A stretch of DNA of 64,000 nucleotides from Alnus glutinosa. Its lineage: Eukaryota; Streptophyta; Magnoliopsida; Fagales; Betulaceae. Positions 9,408-23,800 of the stretch are shown piece by piece. A model generated the notes under the pieces. It had not been told where the DNA came from, ran no database searches, and saw only the letters and a list, made by a program, of their open reading frames with translations. Positions within the stretch are counted from its first letter, which is position 1. Every line of letters begins with the position of its first letter. Location of the stretch: positions 28,271,501 through 28,335,500 of the forward strand of contig NC_084896.1 in NCBI RefSeq assembly GCF_958979055.1, read 5' to 3'. The position numbers and the translations under genes were made by a program.

Positions 9408-9704
9408 ATGAAGGTATACGGTCAAAAGTTGATGTTCGTGGCCTTTGCCCTTGCCCTTGCCCTTGTGGTAGCCACTTTTCCGACGGAGGCCAGAAAGCTT
9501 GATACGGCAGATGTAAAACACGTTGCCTTCACCCCGCCCAAGCCATTGCATTACGGGATGCTACCCAAAGGTGTACCGGTTCCTCCGTCTGGGCCCAGCG
9601 GAAAATCCTCATCTTCTCCACCTCCTCATCGCCTTCGCTTTGGGACCGTATACCATGGTCTCCAAAAGGGTCCCGTTCCTCCGTCTGCGCCCAATGCGTA
9701 TTAG
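9408..9704 (+). CDS. IDA-like secreted signalling peptide precursor with two EPIP-like motifs
   Basis: 98 aa, single exon. The first in-frame ATG is at 9408, and the frame opens slightly earlier with no ATG. Residues 1-29 form a signal peptide (a hydrophobic run around MFVAFALALALVVATF, then TEA before RK). A basic and variable region follows. Then comes HYGMLPKGVPVPPSGPSGK (about 48-66), matching the YLPKG-VPIPPSAPS core of the IDA/IDL abscission and root peptides. A second, shorter copy, LQKGPVPPSAPNAY, forms the C-terminus (about 85-98). IDA peptides are processed in the apoplast and bind HAESA-type receptor kinases. The Arg-His-Asn tail typical of IDA is absent from both copies, so activity is uncertain. 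It could instead belong to the related IDL6/7 or PIP-like group. Confidence 0.7.
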   Translation: MKVYGQKLMFVAFALALALVVATFPTEARKLDTADVKHVAFTPPKPLHYGMLPKGVPVPPSGPSGKSSSSPPPHRLRFGTVYHGLQKGPVPPSAPNAY

Positions 9705-10550
9705 GACCGAAAATAACCTCTTATCATTCAACAAATTAAAACGACAGCAATTAATAAATAAATTGCATTGTGCTTTGTGAGGCAAATGTACTAAGCCTCT
9801 ATAGGGTTTTTGGCCTATCATTTTCTCGCATTAAAAGTTGTGACCGATGGAGAATCACATTGCTTATTTATAGATAGGCTAATATTTTTATACATGATCA
9901 AATAATCAACGGTTGTTTCCTTCCATCAAGGAAAACAACATCTAGGCTTTTGTTCTTATATGTTGTCATGTGGCTTTTAAATTTATCATTTAATTAAAAT
10001 TTAATTATAATCATATTAAATTTAATGTTGATTTTAAGGAAGACTCTTCCTTATAACATTACTCGGATTAAGAAATCCAAAGGATTTGAAATCAAATCCA
10101 AATCCTTAGATTTACTACAGTCTACAGCATAGGTGCTGTAGTAAAAAAATTTACAGCACCTAGGCCATATCCACATTACTCATGCTTATGAAAAATAAAT
10201 GCCATATGCCGCACGTTTATTCTATTTTTATTTTATTATTATTTGATGTGTCATGGTGTAGCGGCTCTTGTTAAAAATAAAATATAAATAAATAATAACT
10301 ACTAGACTCTACCACATCATCATAATAAGATTAAAAAAAAATAAAAGAATGTGGTGTATGGCATAATTCTTCATGAAATGACATATTTACACATGGGTAG
10401 TGTTATAAATTACATTTTAATCTCCAACTGTTTCACAATGTGTGTTATGGGTAAAAATCCAGTTACGGTTACTAGTTATTAGCTAAAATCGGGAATCGTA
10501 GCTAGTTAGCCAAATCTCCAACCGGCTCCAATAACTAAGTAAATGATTAA
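9705..10550. other. 3' flank and intergenic DNA
   Basis: Mostly AT-rich. A CTGTAGT ... ACAGCAC inverted word pair lies near 10125-10165, and an old repeat with GTTACGGTTACTAGTTATT words runs from about 10440 into the next element. No gene was seen. Confidence 0.35.
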
Positions 10551-11190
10551 GAGCATCTCCAACAAAAGCTTTAAAAAATGCTCAAAAATTGTCAAATTTG
10601 ACTATTTTGAGCTCCCTTTTTTTTTTTAGAAACATGAACAGTGAATAGGCACATCTGCTTATTCACTATTCACATATCTACTATTTTTTTTTCTCTCCCC
10701 TCTTTCTCTCACTCCTCTCTCTCGCCCATCGAAAAAGACGAGAACAAGATCTGCCTCCTATCTCGGCGGTCTCATTTCTCTGCGCCGACGCCGAGGTCCA
10801 ATTGAGCCTCCCAAAGTTCTGGCATCGAATGAGGCCGTCCTTGACGACCCAGATGTTGATGCCGTCTACGTGCCCCTACCCACTGGCCTCCACGTACGCT
10901 GTGCCATTCTCGCTGCCTAGAAGAAGCAGCACCTGCTGCTCAAGAAGCCACCATCGATCGCATCGGTTCTGGGTCTTGGGTGTGGGTGGGCAATGTTGGT
11001 TTGGTTGGGGATGGGGACGGAAGAAGGAGAGAAAGAAAAAAAAAAAAAAAAGAGATTAAAAAATAATATTTAAAGAAAAGAAATAGTAGAATAAAGAATA
11101 TTGTTGGAATGTTTTTAAGAAAATGAGTAGTTAAAGTATATATTGACACTTTTTTAGTAGCTATTTTAACTACAACTGTTGGAGATGCTC
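10551..11190. mobile_element. Tourist-like TIR element carrying a captured gene piece (Pack-type)
   Basis: The left end GAGCATCTCCAACA and the right end (reverse complement GAGCATCTCCAACAG) are clear inverted termini of the common plant GAGCATCTCCAAC class. Flanks are TAA on the left and CAA on the right, a near 3-bp duplication. The interior 10730-11010 is GC-rich and contains an oxidoreductase fragment, unlike the AT-rich ends. The element sits inside an older repeat with GGTTACTGGTTGG words (10440-11640). Confidence 0.65.
10801..10962 (+). pseudogene. Captured fragment of a Gfo/Idh/MocA-family oxidoreductase
   Basis: Frame 10801 reads IEPPKVLASNEAVLDDPDVD, then AVYVPLPTGLHVRCAILAA, a TAG stop at 10918-10920, then KKQHLLLKKP. 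This matches the NAD(P)-binding domain of plant At4g09670-like dehydrogenases, in which DDP-V-DAVYVPLPT-LH is conserved and the stop position normally holds Q or E before KKKH. The fragment has no start, ends abruptly and is interrupted by a stop, so it is not a functional gene. Confidence 0.75.
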
Positions 11191-11489
11191 CAACTAGTTG
11201 TTTAATAACCAGTGGTTACTGGTTGGTACCCGATTATCCGCACCAATATCTGAATTTTTAAAAAATTTGGCATATTTTAGGCATTGGACTTGCCTTTTGG
11301 GCTTAATTTATATGTTTTTAACACTTTTTTTTTAAAAAAATTTCAGGTTTTTTTGGTCCAATATGATAGGCTTTGTTGTGATTGTTAAAAAAAGAAAAGA
11401 AAAGAAAGAAAACCAGAAAAGTAAAACCCTGTTCGCTAGAGTTTTACTATTTTAATTTTTTAAATAAATAAATAAATACATTTAACTAC

Positions 11490-11527
<38 letters not shown>

Positions 11528-12700
11528 CGGTTACCGGTTATAATCGATTTAAATATTTTGTAAACCAATAACTGTTCTGGTAGGGCCGGTTACAGGTTGG
11601 TACCTGACCCGTTATAAACAGCCTGCTATACGTCCCTAACGCGTGCTAGTCTCAACTAACTTTTGATTTTCTTTTTGACAATCACTAATTCAAGATTTGG
11701 TTTAAATTGTCACGTCAACACATTGCTGAATAGTTGTAAGATAAAAATGTAGTTTAAAATATTTACACATATATCACATTGATTTAGCATCAACATTCCA
11801 TTAAATTATAGCCTCAAATCTCTCTTTATAATGCTGAATTTATTCAACCGGGTCAACCTTAACAAAAGACAAATTAAACTAGAAATCCACTCGTGTGAGG
11901 GGGTGAGTGTACACATAGTGTGCAACTTGTGTGTTTCTAACACATCCCTATTTAAAATACCTTCCACCGATGCTACGTCATAAATAAAAGATTCCACATG
12001 AGCTCCCGTTTTCCGGCACGGTAGCATGACCGATAGGGGATTCACAATTTTTTTTTTTTTTTTTTTTTCTAAAAAATGATGTCTTTAAATTAGGCTGACG
12101 CACAACCTTCTATTAATGGAAAACATGTTTGAATCGGGGTTTATGAAAAGAAAAAAGTTTTTCATGATTTTTTCTAATTTAATCTATTGAAGTGGTATAT
12201 ATTCTCAATGTATATGATTTGCACATGCAGGGATGGAACAGAAGTTCTTATGGGCAAGGGCCAATGGTCAAATTTTTTTTTTTTGATAGGAGCCAAATAA
12301 GCTAAATTTTTATTTTTACTTATATCTTTTAAATTTTTAGGAAAAAAAAAAATTTCTACCTAAATTTTTTTTTCTTTTTTTTTAGGAAATTGTCGGGAAG
12401 GGGGGCCATGGCCCCTGTCAGCCCCCCTCCCTCCGTCCCTGTGCACATGTATTTTAAAAAGTATACGTGAAAATCACATTTTTTACTAAATGACGAGCAT
12501 TTTAAAGTTTAAATACACGTCTATTTAATAAATTGGGTTGAATTAAATTTTTTCAGTATAATTTGAAATAAAACTTTGTCTTCTGAAAATTGGTTCTTTA
12601 AAATCAATTCCTAAAAATGGTTTGAAACCGAAACATATTTGAGATGTTTTTAAAACTTAAAAACTGGTTTTATTTGAAAATACAATAAACCGGTCGGTAC
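11191..12700. other. Intergenic DNA with old repeat and microsatellite
   Basis: Holds the right half of the repeat interrupted at 10551 (to about 11640), a TA microsatellite (about 11495-11524), poly-T runs and a pyrimidine-rich stretch near 12400-12440. No coding sequence was recognised on either strand. Confidence 0.4.
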
Positions 12701-12714
12701 CAACTACCAACTGT

Positions 12715-12912
12715 TTGGGTTTTGTCCATTTTCTGTTATTGAGTCGGGTCGGGTTCGATCGTCCCGGCCTAATGCATGCTCAGTTGCAGCCCAACAAAAA
12801 CGGTGCTAACCCTAGCCCAAGCTCGCCACCACTACAAAAGGCCAACGCATATCAGCGCTCTAGGGTTTTCTCTCAGCATCAAAGAGGTACGCTCGGTCGG
12901 ATCGTCATCACC
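12715..12912 (+). promoter_or_regulatory. Promoter and leader of the eL42 gene
   Basis: Contains two AGCCCAA words (TGGGCT on the other strand, plant site II) near 12787 and 12816. There are also telo-box-like words (TAACCCTAG near 12809 and CTAGGGTTTTC near 12861). Site II and telo-box pairs are the usual control signature of plant ribosomal protein genes. Confidence 0.6.
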
Positions 12913-15111
<2,199 letters not shown>

Positions 15112-15387
15112 ATGCATTGTATTGTTCTTATTTTTATATTTGCTTTACTTCCAATTATGTTGGACTTTGAGAACAAACATGCGATAGTCGCTCTGTTCCT
15201 TTTTATGTTGGTTTAGGATAACATCAAAGTGATTTGGAAACACTATTTATGACATCAGTTCTCTATTATCGATCCTCGAAGTTGTGATTTATTTGGTTAC
15301 ATCCGAAAACATACATCTTACCAAAGTGACACCGCTTCACAAAAGCAGATAAACAAAGCATTATATTGTACTTTACTTGTGACCATT
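15112..15387. other. Convergent 3' ends of eL42 and small heat-shock protein genes
   Basis: A 276-bp tail-to-tail spacer. It should hold both 3' UTRs. No other feature was seen. Confidence 0.6.
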
Positions 15388-15975
15388 TCAGCTGGTAGCC
15401 TTGGTGGCCTTGATGTCTACCCCGGAGGATCCCTCCTCAGCAATGTTTATGACCTTAGGCTGCCGCTTCTTCTCCTCAGCAAACTTTGGCACTGTGATCC
15501 TCAAAACACCATCCTCAAGATGTGCTTTGACGCGATCCAAGTCTGCATTCCCTGGCACCCTAAACTGCCTCCAGAACTTGCCATTAGTCCTCTCAGCCCT
15601 GTGCCACCTTTCACCCTCGACTTCCTCATCCTCGCCCTTCCTCTCCCCACTGATCCTCAGCACCCTGTTCTCCTCCACCTCTATCTTTATATCGTCCTTC
15701 ATCATCCCGGGGACGTCCAGCGATATCACATGCGTCGTGGGGGTCTCTTTCCAGTCTGCGCGTGCAAAAGCAAGGTTCTCGACCCCTTTGGGGATGGTTA
15801 GTGGGGTTTGCTCAAGGACTCTGAACGGGTCCTCCGAATATGGGAGCATCATGTCCCACAAGGAGGACCTCGTGTATGGAACGAAGGCGTTTGCCTGTGC
15901 GGCCATGAGGCCTAGTACTACCGTTGCTGCTGCTACTACCACAAGCATAGACACGTTTACGCCGGGCTTGCCCAT
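15388..15975 (-). CDS. ER-type (class IV-like) small heat-shock protein, about 22 kDa
   Basis: 195 aa, intronless. Residues 1-30 form a signal peptide ending in AAQANA before FVPYTRSSLWDMMLP. The alpha-crystallin domain spans about 72-168. Consensus II is around VISLDVPGMMKDDIKIEVEE, and consensus I ends VPGNADLDRVKAHLEDGVL (P-x14-GVL at 141-158). These chaperones bind unfolding proteins as oligomers. This subfamily works in the endoplasmic reticulum. The C-terminus ends KATKATS and lacks a K/HDEL-type retention tail, so retention would need another means. The promoter upstream has heat-shock-element-like words. Functional assignment is strong, while final location is inferred from the signal peptide and subfamily. 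Confidence 0.9.
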   Translation of the reverse strand: MGKPGVNVSMLVVVAAATVVLGLMAAQANAFVPYTRSSLWDMMLPYSEDPFRVLEQTPLTIPKGVENLAFARADWKETPTTHVISLDVPGMMKDDIKIEVEENRVLRISGERKGEDEEVEGERWHRAERTNGKFWRQFRVPGNADLDRVKAHLEDGVLRITVPKFAEEKKRQPKVINIAEEGSSGVDIKATKATS

Positions 15976-16310
15976 TTGGGGCCCTCTTCTTAGCTGCTTG
16001 GAATAGTATAAGAAAGTCGGAGAAGAGTGTAGGAATATTTGGTGGATTTGCTCAACTTTTGAGCTGCTTGTTGTGGTTTGTTGTTGAAGAACGGAGATTG
16101 GTGAGGTTGGGTTTTTATAGGAGATGGGGGGGTTTTCTGGATTGTTGTGATTTTTCCAGAGAAAAAAGGGAGAAATCTAGGGCGTTCTAGAGAGACCATT
16201 GGTTGCGTGACGTGGACATAGAAAGGGTGGTACTTGTTTAGAATGTTCGGGAGAGTGAGATTAATAAATTTTTTGTTTTTTTGGGGGGGGGGGGGGGGGG
16301 GGGGGCGATT
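15976..16310 (-). promoter_or_regulatory. Heat-shock promoter of the small HSP gene
   Basis: On the coding strand a TATAAAAAC box (plus 16111-16119) lies about 140 bp before the ATG. Upstream, GAATGTTC (16241-16248) fits nGAAnnTTCn, and TTCTAGAGA (16185-16193) and TTCCAGAGAA (16154-16163) are partial heat-shock elements. A run of 23 G (16283-16305) lies just beyond. Confidence 0.6.
16283..16305. repeat. G23 homopolymer
   Basis: Twenty-three consecutive G on the plus strand, preceded by a T-rich tract. Confidence 0.95.
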
Positions 16311-17849
16311 GAGATTATGATCTAAAATTGGTGAAAGACACGTGGTGCTTCCAACTAAAAGAATTGACACTGGCTAGTGGCTTCCGTTTAACGGTTCTTC
16401 AGCTGAATTACCCATACCCATTGAACGTTCATCGGAGGAGTATAGTGCTGCTGTTGGGCAAATTTACGTAGAGAAAAGAATAGTAGGTTATTAATTTTAA
16501 AATTAGTAAAAAGTGATGTGTTATAAAGTAATAAAAAATTTGTATAGAAAAATAATTTTTTTTTGTATTGTAGTGAATTTTTTTATTTGAATAGTAATAA
16601 AAAAATTATTGATGTGATATAAAAAGTAAAAATAATGAAAATGTTTTGATGTTGATTATTATTAAAAAATATGAACCAAAAAAAAAGAAAGTACATGAAC
16701 GGTAGAAAATATTATTCTGTTCATGTTCTTGCCAAACAATACCGTTTAGACCGAATTTTACATGATGTAAAAAAATAACTATATCCTTAATTTTTTCACT
16801 AAATAGAGAATGGAGAGAATCCTTGCCTGTTTAGATCTCCACTCAAAATATCACTCAATATACAATGTCTTTTAATTGATTTAATGTGCCCTCTTTTTGT
16901 TCCTAATAAGACAAAAATATTCCTAAAATATAATAATAACAAAAAACAAAAACAAAGAGGCCAAAAAATTATAGAATTAAAAATATATATATATATTGAG
17001 CCGTGGGTCACCATGACCCATGGGCCATGGCCACACTGAATCAATGATAGTCCACGGCGTGGGATTTTTGGATTTGAGGGGCATTTGTCTTTTTGAGAAT
17101 TTTATCGAGTATTTTTGTATTTTTATAGAAAGGAAGATATTTAAAAGGCTGAGAGAGACGTTGGAAAATGAGGTGATCGATTGAAAAGAGTAAGCATCTT
17201 TTCCTATATATTTGATACGTCGCTTACTTGCAGTCCCACAGTCAGCCTTCAGAAAAAGGACACATTGGATGAAGTGAAGGCTGATTAACGAAGCACCGAA
17301 CTCTAGCCATTTGACATGCTATTTTTCAATCAATACACACAACTTGAAGTTCTGCATTTCAGAAAAGGGAAAATAGACATTGAAATCAAAGAGATGTTCC
17401 TCCAAAAAGGATCATGAGAATTGATCAGTTCCTCATTTCCAATTGTTATTGAGTTTTACTGCTACATAACCGTAGCGAGGTTCATCTAACAAGTTCATTG
17501 CAGCGTTTCAAATGAGAGTAGAGAGGCCAAGTGCAGAGAAAGCATATATATATTTATAAAAATCGCTTTTCACCCTACAGCAGTGAAACTGACGAGACTT
17601 GTCGACTACTTCAGCCAATCAGACAATGAAGATTGACTGGTACATTTTTCATATGGACAACTGAAAATCTGTGTTGAGGCTCAACTTGAGCTCTATAACT
17701 GAAAATAAACCTCAATTGAAGCTGACTCAAAAGGAAGAAAGCTCGAATTGAGTTTTTTTTTTGGAATTGACAATGAGATTGGTTTACTTCACAACACCCA
17801 AGTTGTGAAAACAATGAAATCAGATAGAATTTGACAGTATTAAAGCAAC
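16311..17849. other. Intergenic DNA between the sHSP promoter and the MMT 3' end
   Basis: AT-rich. A short direct/palindromic block (GGGTCACCATGACCCATGGGCC) lies near 17005-17030. The last few hundred bases should hold the MMT 3' UTR. No gene was recognised. Confidence 0.45.
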
Positions 17850-20800
17850 TCAGGTACTGATGATATCTTTGAATTTAACAATGCAATCTAATGCCCGTTC
17901 GAATTCACTTTCCTCTAAAGCAAACGCGAACCGGCAGTAGCCAGGAATTCCGGTCCACGAGCTGCTGTTGATGCATAAACCGGTGGCCTTGAGAATGGCT
18001 TCCCTAATATTTATGTCATCAAGCTTCACTTCATGAGTCGCATCATCTTCAGGTGAATGCTTGAGCTTAACAGTCTTGTTAAGGTAGGCAGAGGGCTTGG
18101 CCACCAAGGAAACACCAGCGCAGGATTCAAGCACATCCCACCCACACTTCTCTAGTGTCTACAGCAAATACACGGTGAGAAAGGAAATTAAGATAAGAGT
18201 GGGGTGAAACAGTAGGGAAAGGAAAACCTTCAGCAGAAAACATAATTACCTCTTTCAAGCGTTTAGATCTACATCTCAAATTCTTTATCTGTTCAGCAAC
18301 AGCATCCACTAGGTTGCCTGACTTCTGCTCTCTCAAACCCAACAGCTTCTTTATAGCATACTTAGCAGTGATATGAGGTTTGCATAATCCAGGAAAGCTA
18401 TAAAATGCATCAACCAAGTGAGATTGATTTAGAACCAGGAACCCAAATTTGGGTGCTCCACTCAGCATCTTGAGAGACAGTCCTCCAAGCAGAGAGACAC
18501 CAAAAGATGGGTTTCCAGAATAACTGAGCTTCGACAAGCTCCCTTCCAAATCCCAGCCACCCCAACTATTTGAGTCAAATTCCAAACCCGAAAATGAAGT
18601 ATCAATCACAACTCTAGCCCCAAATTTAGCACAAGTAGATAAAATATTTTCTATCTCTTTGTTGCTGTAAAGCAAACCAGTTGGGTTAATTGTTGGACCA
18701 GAAATATATACCCACGGCTTATTTACAGGCTCCAGTACTTCAGAAAGTATCTTCTCTGTCAGCTTAAAACCTTCTTCAGACTTGGTAGGGATATTTAAAA
18801 TGTTCGCTTTTAAAAATTTGGCAGCAGAAATATATGTCCCATTTGAGCCTACCGGGAAGCACAAAGTTCCACCTTCTTGGATGCAACAGAGGACAACCTT
18901 ATTAAACAGAGCCAGTGAGCTATCAGCATATATAAATTCTGTGCTTCTATCAGTTGGAAACCCATAATTGCTCTTGATGAAATGTTTGATGCTAGAGGTG
19001 ACATCAATTTCTGATTCGGCCAAGTTCTGTCTTGCAAAACCTTCGAAGATGGCAGCCTTTACAGAAGATGGTACAGGCAAAAAGCTTTGATCAACATCCA
19101 TGTGAATCAGGGATGTGTTCTCTTCCTCATTAATTGACAACTCTGAGTTATTTAGGACTGAGATGGCTGAACTGGCAAAGCCAATCATCTCGACTGAGTT
19201 GTCTTTTTGACTTTCCCTCTACAGGACATGTATCAAACATTGATAAGATGAGCAAAACTGCATCTAGTAAAATAATGGACATCTAAAGATAATTTCAAGT
19301 AACTACTTGAGACAACCAACACGCAACAAACTACAACTTGATATTCATAGCACTTTTTTTTTAATAAGTAAAAAGGTGAAATGCAGTACAAAGACTTCCC
19401 AGGGTGTTATCCCTATTACTACTCTTCCCAAGCATGCTTAACTGCAGAACATTCAAAGCACAATAAAAGAGTCCATTTAAAATATTGAAGCAACCAGCCT
19501 AAAAGGGGGAAGAATTATTCCCTTTCTAGTTGTGAATCTCGGGTCTCCAGAGGATGTCATGTTCAAGGCTCCCAAGTAGTCCAGAAATAAGGTGAGGTCT
19601 AAAAGAAATCATGGTGCCCTTAGACCATGGCATGATGCGCAGGAATTCAGAAGAAAAACTCTGGAGTGGGGAGAAAGAATTGTTGCACCACTGCTAAAAT
19701 ATTGAATCAACCATTGATTGCTTTCTTATCATTAAAAGAAGTCTTCCAATTTTACCAGTTAAACTTATTACATGTAACATTACTGATTAAAATTCCAGAC
19801 AAACTATAGTGTTACAAATGGAAGAGTTAATTTATCAAAGAATGAATGCTTTCACAAAATTCAACATCAAATGCATTTGGTGATAAATAGATTAAGAAAT
19901 AATGCAATGACTGAAACCTCAGCACGTGGACGTCGGTCAGCAAGTTGAAAAGCTAGAAGCTCATGGAAAAGGCAACCGTAGTAATACTGACTCATTGGTG
20001 CAGTAATCCCCTGGAGTACTTCTACAGTCTTGGACAATGCCTTGAAGATGGCCTCTTCTTCTGAAATGATGAAAGCTACTTCCATATCTGAATAAACCTG
20101 AAAAAGTGACTTGGCTACCATTAATCAAGAGAAGTTGTATTACAACTACAAATAAACTGATCAGATTGAATCTGAAAGTTCAATAGACTGGTTCCATAGC
20201 TTGATTAGGTTACTTTATACCTTCCTTTAGGAAAGCTAGACTAAAAGATAATCAGTTGATTAAATGAAAAAGAAACAAATACCTGATTTTTTACTAAGCC
20301 GCATATAATTGCTGCATGCGAGGGCAGCTGAGTTCTTGCAAGATACTTTAGGACCCCACTGGAACCTGGGAGGCTGGATAGCTCAAAATGATCAGATATG
20401 TCTAAGAAAAGACGAGATCCAATTTCTCTTGTAACACCTAAAAGGTGCTCAAAAGCTGCACTGGTAACAGCCTCAAAATGAGCCATCCCAGTCACCACCA
20501 CCTGTGGCTTTAACTTCTTAATCAGCTCTATCATCAGATCTGACTGACGTGGTGCTTCAATGACTGTAAGTATATCCTCCGATGGTTTATCACTTCCTGT
20601 ACTCTACCATAAACAAGATATATATAGTTATTAACATGCTTCGTACAAATTTAAGAGCTAAATACATAGCAACAAGCGGTATTTTGACAACCATAGACAG
20701 AAAATTGTCTGTTAGATTTCCCAAGCATTTGGAGGAAAAAGTCATTGCAGAACCAGAAATGGCATCATCGACAAAAGTGGAGCAACCAATTCATAAAGCA

Positions 20801-23800
20801 ATTTCTTTTGGTCTTGAAATCTAAAAAATATCCGAATGAAGTGTATCAAACTAATTCATTTGAGGTCATAAAACAAAATGTGTATTTCTGAGTAAAGTAA
20901 TATACACAAGGAATTAATAACTTCATACAATTTAGATGTCTCTTCTCCACCACTGAGAATATGCCGGCAATATCTCTACCCACATGCATATACAAAAGAA
21001 GATATTTGACAAAGACCGAACTGATGATAATTATTTCAAATATAACATGGTGAAAAAACAGAGACTTAGAATAGGTTCACATGATTATTCAAGTTCATTG
21101 TCTGGAATATAATTCAAGATATTAAACAAGAATTACAAGATTAAAAAGACAAGACCAGGAATGATGATAACAATGCATAGCTCCATGTAAACACAATTCC
21201 AAGAAAACATAAATCAGTGAATTTTTAGAACAAAGACAAAGAGGTTTATATGATTACCTCACCGAGTATGTGTTTTTCATACTAATAATAGTAATCCATA
21301 TATGACAAAGATGATGACGTGAACAACAAGAACGATAAAGGTGACTGTACATAGATTTCTTTTCATTAAAGAGAGTAAATTTGAGTACATCTGACAGATG
21401 TCATCTATCTTGGACTAGATCAGAGTCATAAAGCTATAAAAATCCTTGCAATGCAAGGCTACTAAATTGAAGCAATGGCTAAATCATAAATCATTATTCT
21501 CTTAATTGGCCACAAATGGAATTAACATACCCCCCCCAAACTAAAAAAAAAAAAAAAGTAGCTGATATGGCTCTCTCAAAAAAAAAAAAAAAAAAAAAGA
21601 AGAGAAAAGGAAAACACACTTGGATTTGAGTATTTGAGATTCTAATGCATAAGATTGGCATAAGCTACATATTTAAGTATGACACATTATCAATCAGAAA
21701 AAAAGAAAAACCAATTATGTTTAATTGCTTTTTTCCCTCCCCTTTTAAAACCAATCTATATGATGATTAAAAACATTGATACCATCACCTCTGAGGAATT
21801 GGTAGCAAGCTCTTAGATGTATTTTACATTGATTGGAGACTGTATCTGTGCATGTGTGAGGGTGGCAAAATCCAATTATATGAGTGCATAATATTTCTAA
21901 AAATTAGCTAAGCTATGACATTTTAGACAAATTTGACACTTGAAGTAGCAACAGCATCACAAAGTGCCAATGAGCTCAAGCTCAAGTAGTACTTCTTCCC
22001 CCAATAAAAAAGGGATGGAAAGTGAGTCATGGGTTTATAAACCATGAGGTGCGTATTTAACTTACCAATAAAGAAACTTAAAAAAAAAAATAATAATAAA
22101 AAAAAAAAACCAGCATCACAAACTAGCATACCTCAATTACCAAAGATGTTAGCCATTGCCTAGGTAGGTGTCGGGTCAGATGTTCATCAACAATTGCAAG
22201 ACGAGGTGAGAACAACCGAAGAGCATTCTCAATTGCCACGGCCCTAGAAGGAAAGACAACAACATTCTGTGCGAGAATTGAGATGAAAAGAGTTACAAAG
22301 TACTTCACATTGAGTAATACTAGCATCAAGAAAAACAGACCAACCCCCATGAGCTAATTAGTAGCTAACATAAGGAGAGAACTATTATAAGCAGCAGTTT
22401 TTTTTGCCTGAAAGGAGCAGCATGACTAAATAAAAAAAAAAATCATGATTGTTTTTCCACTTGGGGTGCCCTCTGGTTCTTAATGAATATCGTTTACTTC
22501 TCAAACAAAAGAAAATAATAACAGATGCAATTAAAATTTTCTTACGTCAGCATTCAGTGGAATATGGTGATATGTTTTCATAAAGCCTGCAATGAGATTA
22601 CGGAATCGTTTGTTTCCAGCTGGTGGCTCGTAGGGGAAAAAGGAACTCTCTTTCAAGACAGAAGCAAGATAAGCTAGGATTGGAATCTTCTCATCAGCAA
22701 CAGAATCATCTTCAAACGATAAATCTAATGAACTGCTGATCTCGTGGTAGCCATTTTTAAGAAACTCGAAAATTGTCTTGACCTGTCAAATTTATTCAAA
22801 CCATTGTTCTTATGATTGCCCTTCCCCATATGGTGCAATGAACTTCCACTTGTTAAATACAAACATAACTAAAGTGAGCACCTGATTTGGTTGACGAAGC
22901 TGACAACTGTAAACTGATAAAGCATGAGAAATTCTACCTCCAGCCTTCCCATAGGCCCATGCTGTTCGAGCACAAATAGGCTGATCTCCAGAAAGCCCCA
23001 TGAAGAACTCAAAACGGTGTGGACTGTTCTTCTCAATTTCAACCAAGGCTGAAATATCTGTATCAGCAGCCTGCAGCAGGACATTTCAAGAGGAGTGCAT
23101 TTTGGATTAAAAATAATTTCCAGTGGGAAAGGGTTTACTTGCCTGAAGAACTTTAGTCTGCCAAATCTTGTTAACGTGGAAACCACGACGCTCAAACAAG
23201 CGTTTACAAACGGCTTGTCCCGGACGGCCTCCCATATTGAAGATCATAATCCCCATAGGTTTGATGACAGATATTCCTTCCTCGACTGCCCTTGCAATTA
23301 GACCTAAGCCAAACTGGTCCTCAACAAAGCCCTACATGGAAAATAACAAACTAAATTATAAAGGTAAAAAGGGGCTTTGTTTGTTAATGTGTTTTGGGAG
23401 TTGTTTTTTGTTTTTGGTTTGAAAAAGTATTCTAATGTGACATAAAGGTGAAAACTGTTTTTGTGTTTCTAGAAGTGTTTTGTGTTTGAGTTGTTTGTTA
23501 ATGTTTTTGTTTTGAGAAGAGAACAAATTTTTAGCAAACGGAAGTAGGCTAACTTGGAAACATAATCATAGTTTTTAAGTTTTTTGATCATCAAACAATG
23601 ACTTTAAACATCAATTAGACATACAATGCAGCACACAAGCTAACTTGGAAAAAAATTTCAAATGGACATCAACACTAAAATTATCAAAGATGGCTTGCAA
23701 CCTGAAGTGCACAATAATTACTCAACGAATGGAGAAATTCCTCGCTTGCATTTTCTGTAATCATTTTAGACATTGCATCGGGATTCGGGTTGAGAATCTG

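Noticed and set aside
15401..16006. 201-codon plus-strand open frame opposite the small HSP
   Set aside because: Antisense shadow of the real minus-strand gene; it has no signals or relatives.
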